Assembly (NCBI GenBank): GCA_039566865.1
Contig: CM076947.1
Coordinates: 5,339,501-5,403,500 of the forward strand
Length of the DNA: 64,000 nt
Source of the DNA: Aurelia coerulea
Taxonomy: Eukaryota > Cnidaria > Scyphozoa > Semaeostomeae > Ulmaridae
Direction: 5' to 3'
Below are positions 63,415 through 64,000 of the stretch, piece by piece. Both the position numbers and the translations under genes were made by a program. Each line of letters begins with the position of its first letter. The first letter of the stretch is position 1. Under the pieces are notes generated by a model. The model saw nothing but the letters and a program-made list of their open reading frames with translations, ran no database searches and was not told where the DNA came from.

Positions 63415-63590
63415 CTCGAAACCAGAGGATTCATTATTGTCCATTGCGTTTAAATCAACAAAATTGATTGAAAAAAACATACCTAGCCCTGATTTCTGAT
63501 GTTCATAAGTGAGACAGATAGTTATACATTGAATTTTGTGACAAACAACAACATTAGACATATCTAGGGTTGCTAGGGTTGCTGAATCGT
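63415..63590. mobile_element. TA-flanked element, right part of the split copy
   Basis: Resumes at CTCGAAACCAGAGGATTC and follows the complete copy through GTGAGACAGATAG and CTAGGGTTGCT. It then diverges near 63590. The distal terminal repeat is not present in the window. Confidence 0.7.
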
Positions 63591-63699
63591 TTCAAACACA
63601 AATTTTCCCTGGCAAAACCCACCCATGTAAGGGGCACATAAATGCCAGTTAGTCGTAGTGACTGACTTCCCTGGCTTGGTAGAGAAGGTCTTTTCAAAG

Positions 63700-64000
63700 A
63701 TCCTGTCTGCAGCACTCATAAAACTATATTAACCAATCTAATCCTGGCAAGAACCCTTTCAAGGCAATCGCTGTCTTTCGTGGCGACTTTGCTCAGCTGA
63801 TCAATCTAATGACCAGGCATTGTCCTACTTTGAAGGAATGGCTTTGGCTTTGAAGGAATTTGTTGCAGGCAAGATCAGAGCATCTGAAGAAGAAAGAATC
63901 TTACCCCGGACACTCAAAACAAAACAAGAAAAAATCATGAGATTATGCAGAGATGACCGGCTTATATCTACTACAGACGAAAAACTCTACAAAGTAAAAA
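63700..64000 (+). other. Possible coding fragment running off the window
   Basis: Two overlapping frames look protein-like: FKAIAVFRGDFAQLINLMTR, and from ~63830 FEGMALALKEFVAGKIRASE followed by LPRTLKTKQEKIMRLCRDD. A frameshift between them is possible. The family is not recognised. Confidence 0.3.

Noticed and set aside
1..64000. tRNA, rRNA or bacterial-type operon signals
   Set aside because: None found on inspection; all multi-exon evidence is eukaryotic.

Overview
The window is eukaryotic and looks like invertebrate animal DNA, most likely from a cnidarian (coral or anemone). Genes are split by GT-AG introns, base composition is AT-rich, and there are no operons, ribosome-binding sites, tRNAs or rRNAs. 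The transposon mix (piggyBac, Kolobok with a THAP domain, MULE, BEL/Pao, GIY-YIG Penelope-like, CACTA-like, many small inverted-repeat elements with poly-G ends) and several orphan protein families are ones I associate with anthozoan genomes. The species assignment is inference. Almost every protein-like stretch belongs to, or lies inside, a mobile element; I found no convincing complete housekeeping gene.

Layout. 0-9 kb: decayed exons (one P2X7-tail-like), a TA-flanked inverted-repeat element, and fragments of gypsy integrase, a Penelope-like ORF and a LINE. 9-16.2 kb: minisatellites, a foldback element with a 9-bp target duplication, a ~185-bp satellite, then a piggyBac transposon whose three exons join into an open 593-codon transposase. 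16.2-21.8 kb: an orphan pseudogene split by a LINE piece, then a broken BEL/Pao retrotransposon with a SINE-like insert in gag. 21.8-25.6 kb: GC-motif repeats and a ~1.07-kb palindrome. 25.9-33 kb: HECT-like and other pseudogenes, then a Penelope-like element with a hammerhead-ribozyme-like motif, a GIY-YIG domain and a second copy of the SINE-like insert. 33.8-35.9 kb: an apparently intact two-exon gene for a 534-residue DDE integrase-like protein. 36-43 kb: CACTA-like pieces, a TTAA-flanked Kolobok-type element inserted in one of them, and a TTAA-flanked element inserted in a LINE.

43.4-63.6 kb is one nest of insertions. A ~0.75-kb TA-flanked element is split, with a 9-bp duplication, by a poly-G-ended element. 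That element is split by an 18.3-kb MULE (44672-62991) whose two 126-bp terminal inverted repeats are identical. The MULE carries a four-exon transposase gene on the minus strand (TATA box near 60880, stop at 47926) with a D-D-E core and a SWIM zinc finger, broken only by two one-base frameshifts. Its second intron holds a further inverted-repeat element, containing a Harbinger-like element, containing a 5'-truncated LINE.

Several calls rest on a strong internal test: removing an insert and one copy of its target duplication restores the interrupted reading frame or repeat (19613-20073, 37495-39241, 41202-42054, 57861-57969, 43630-63414).
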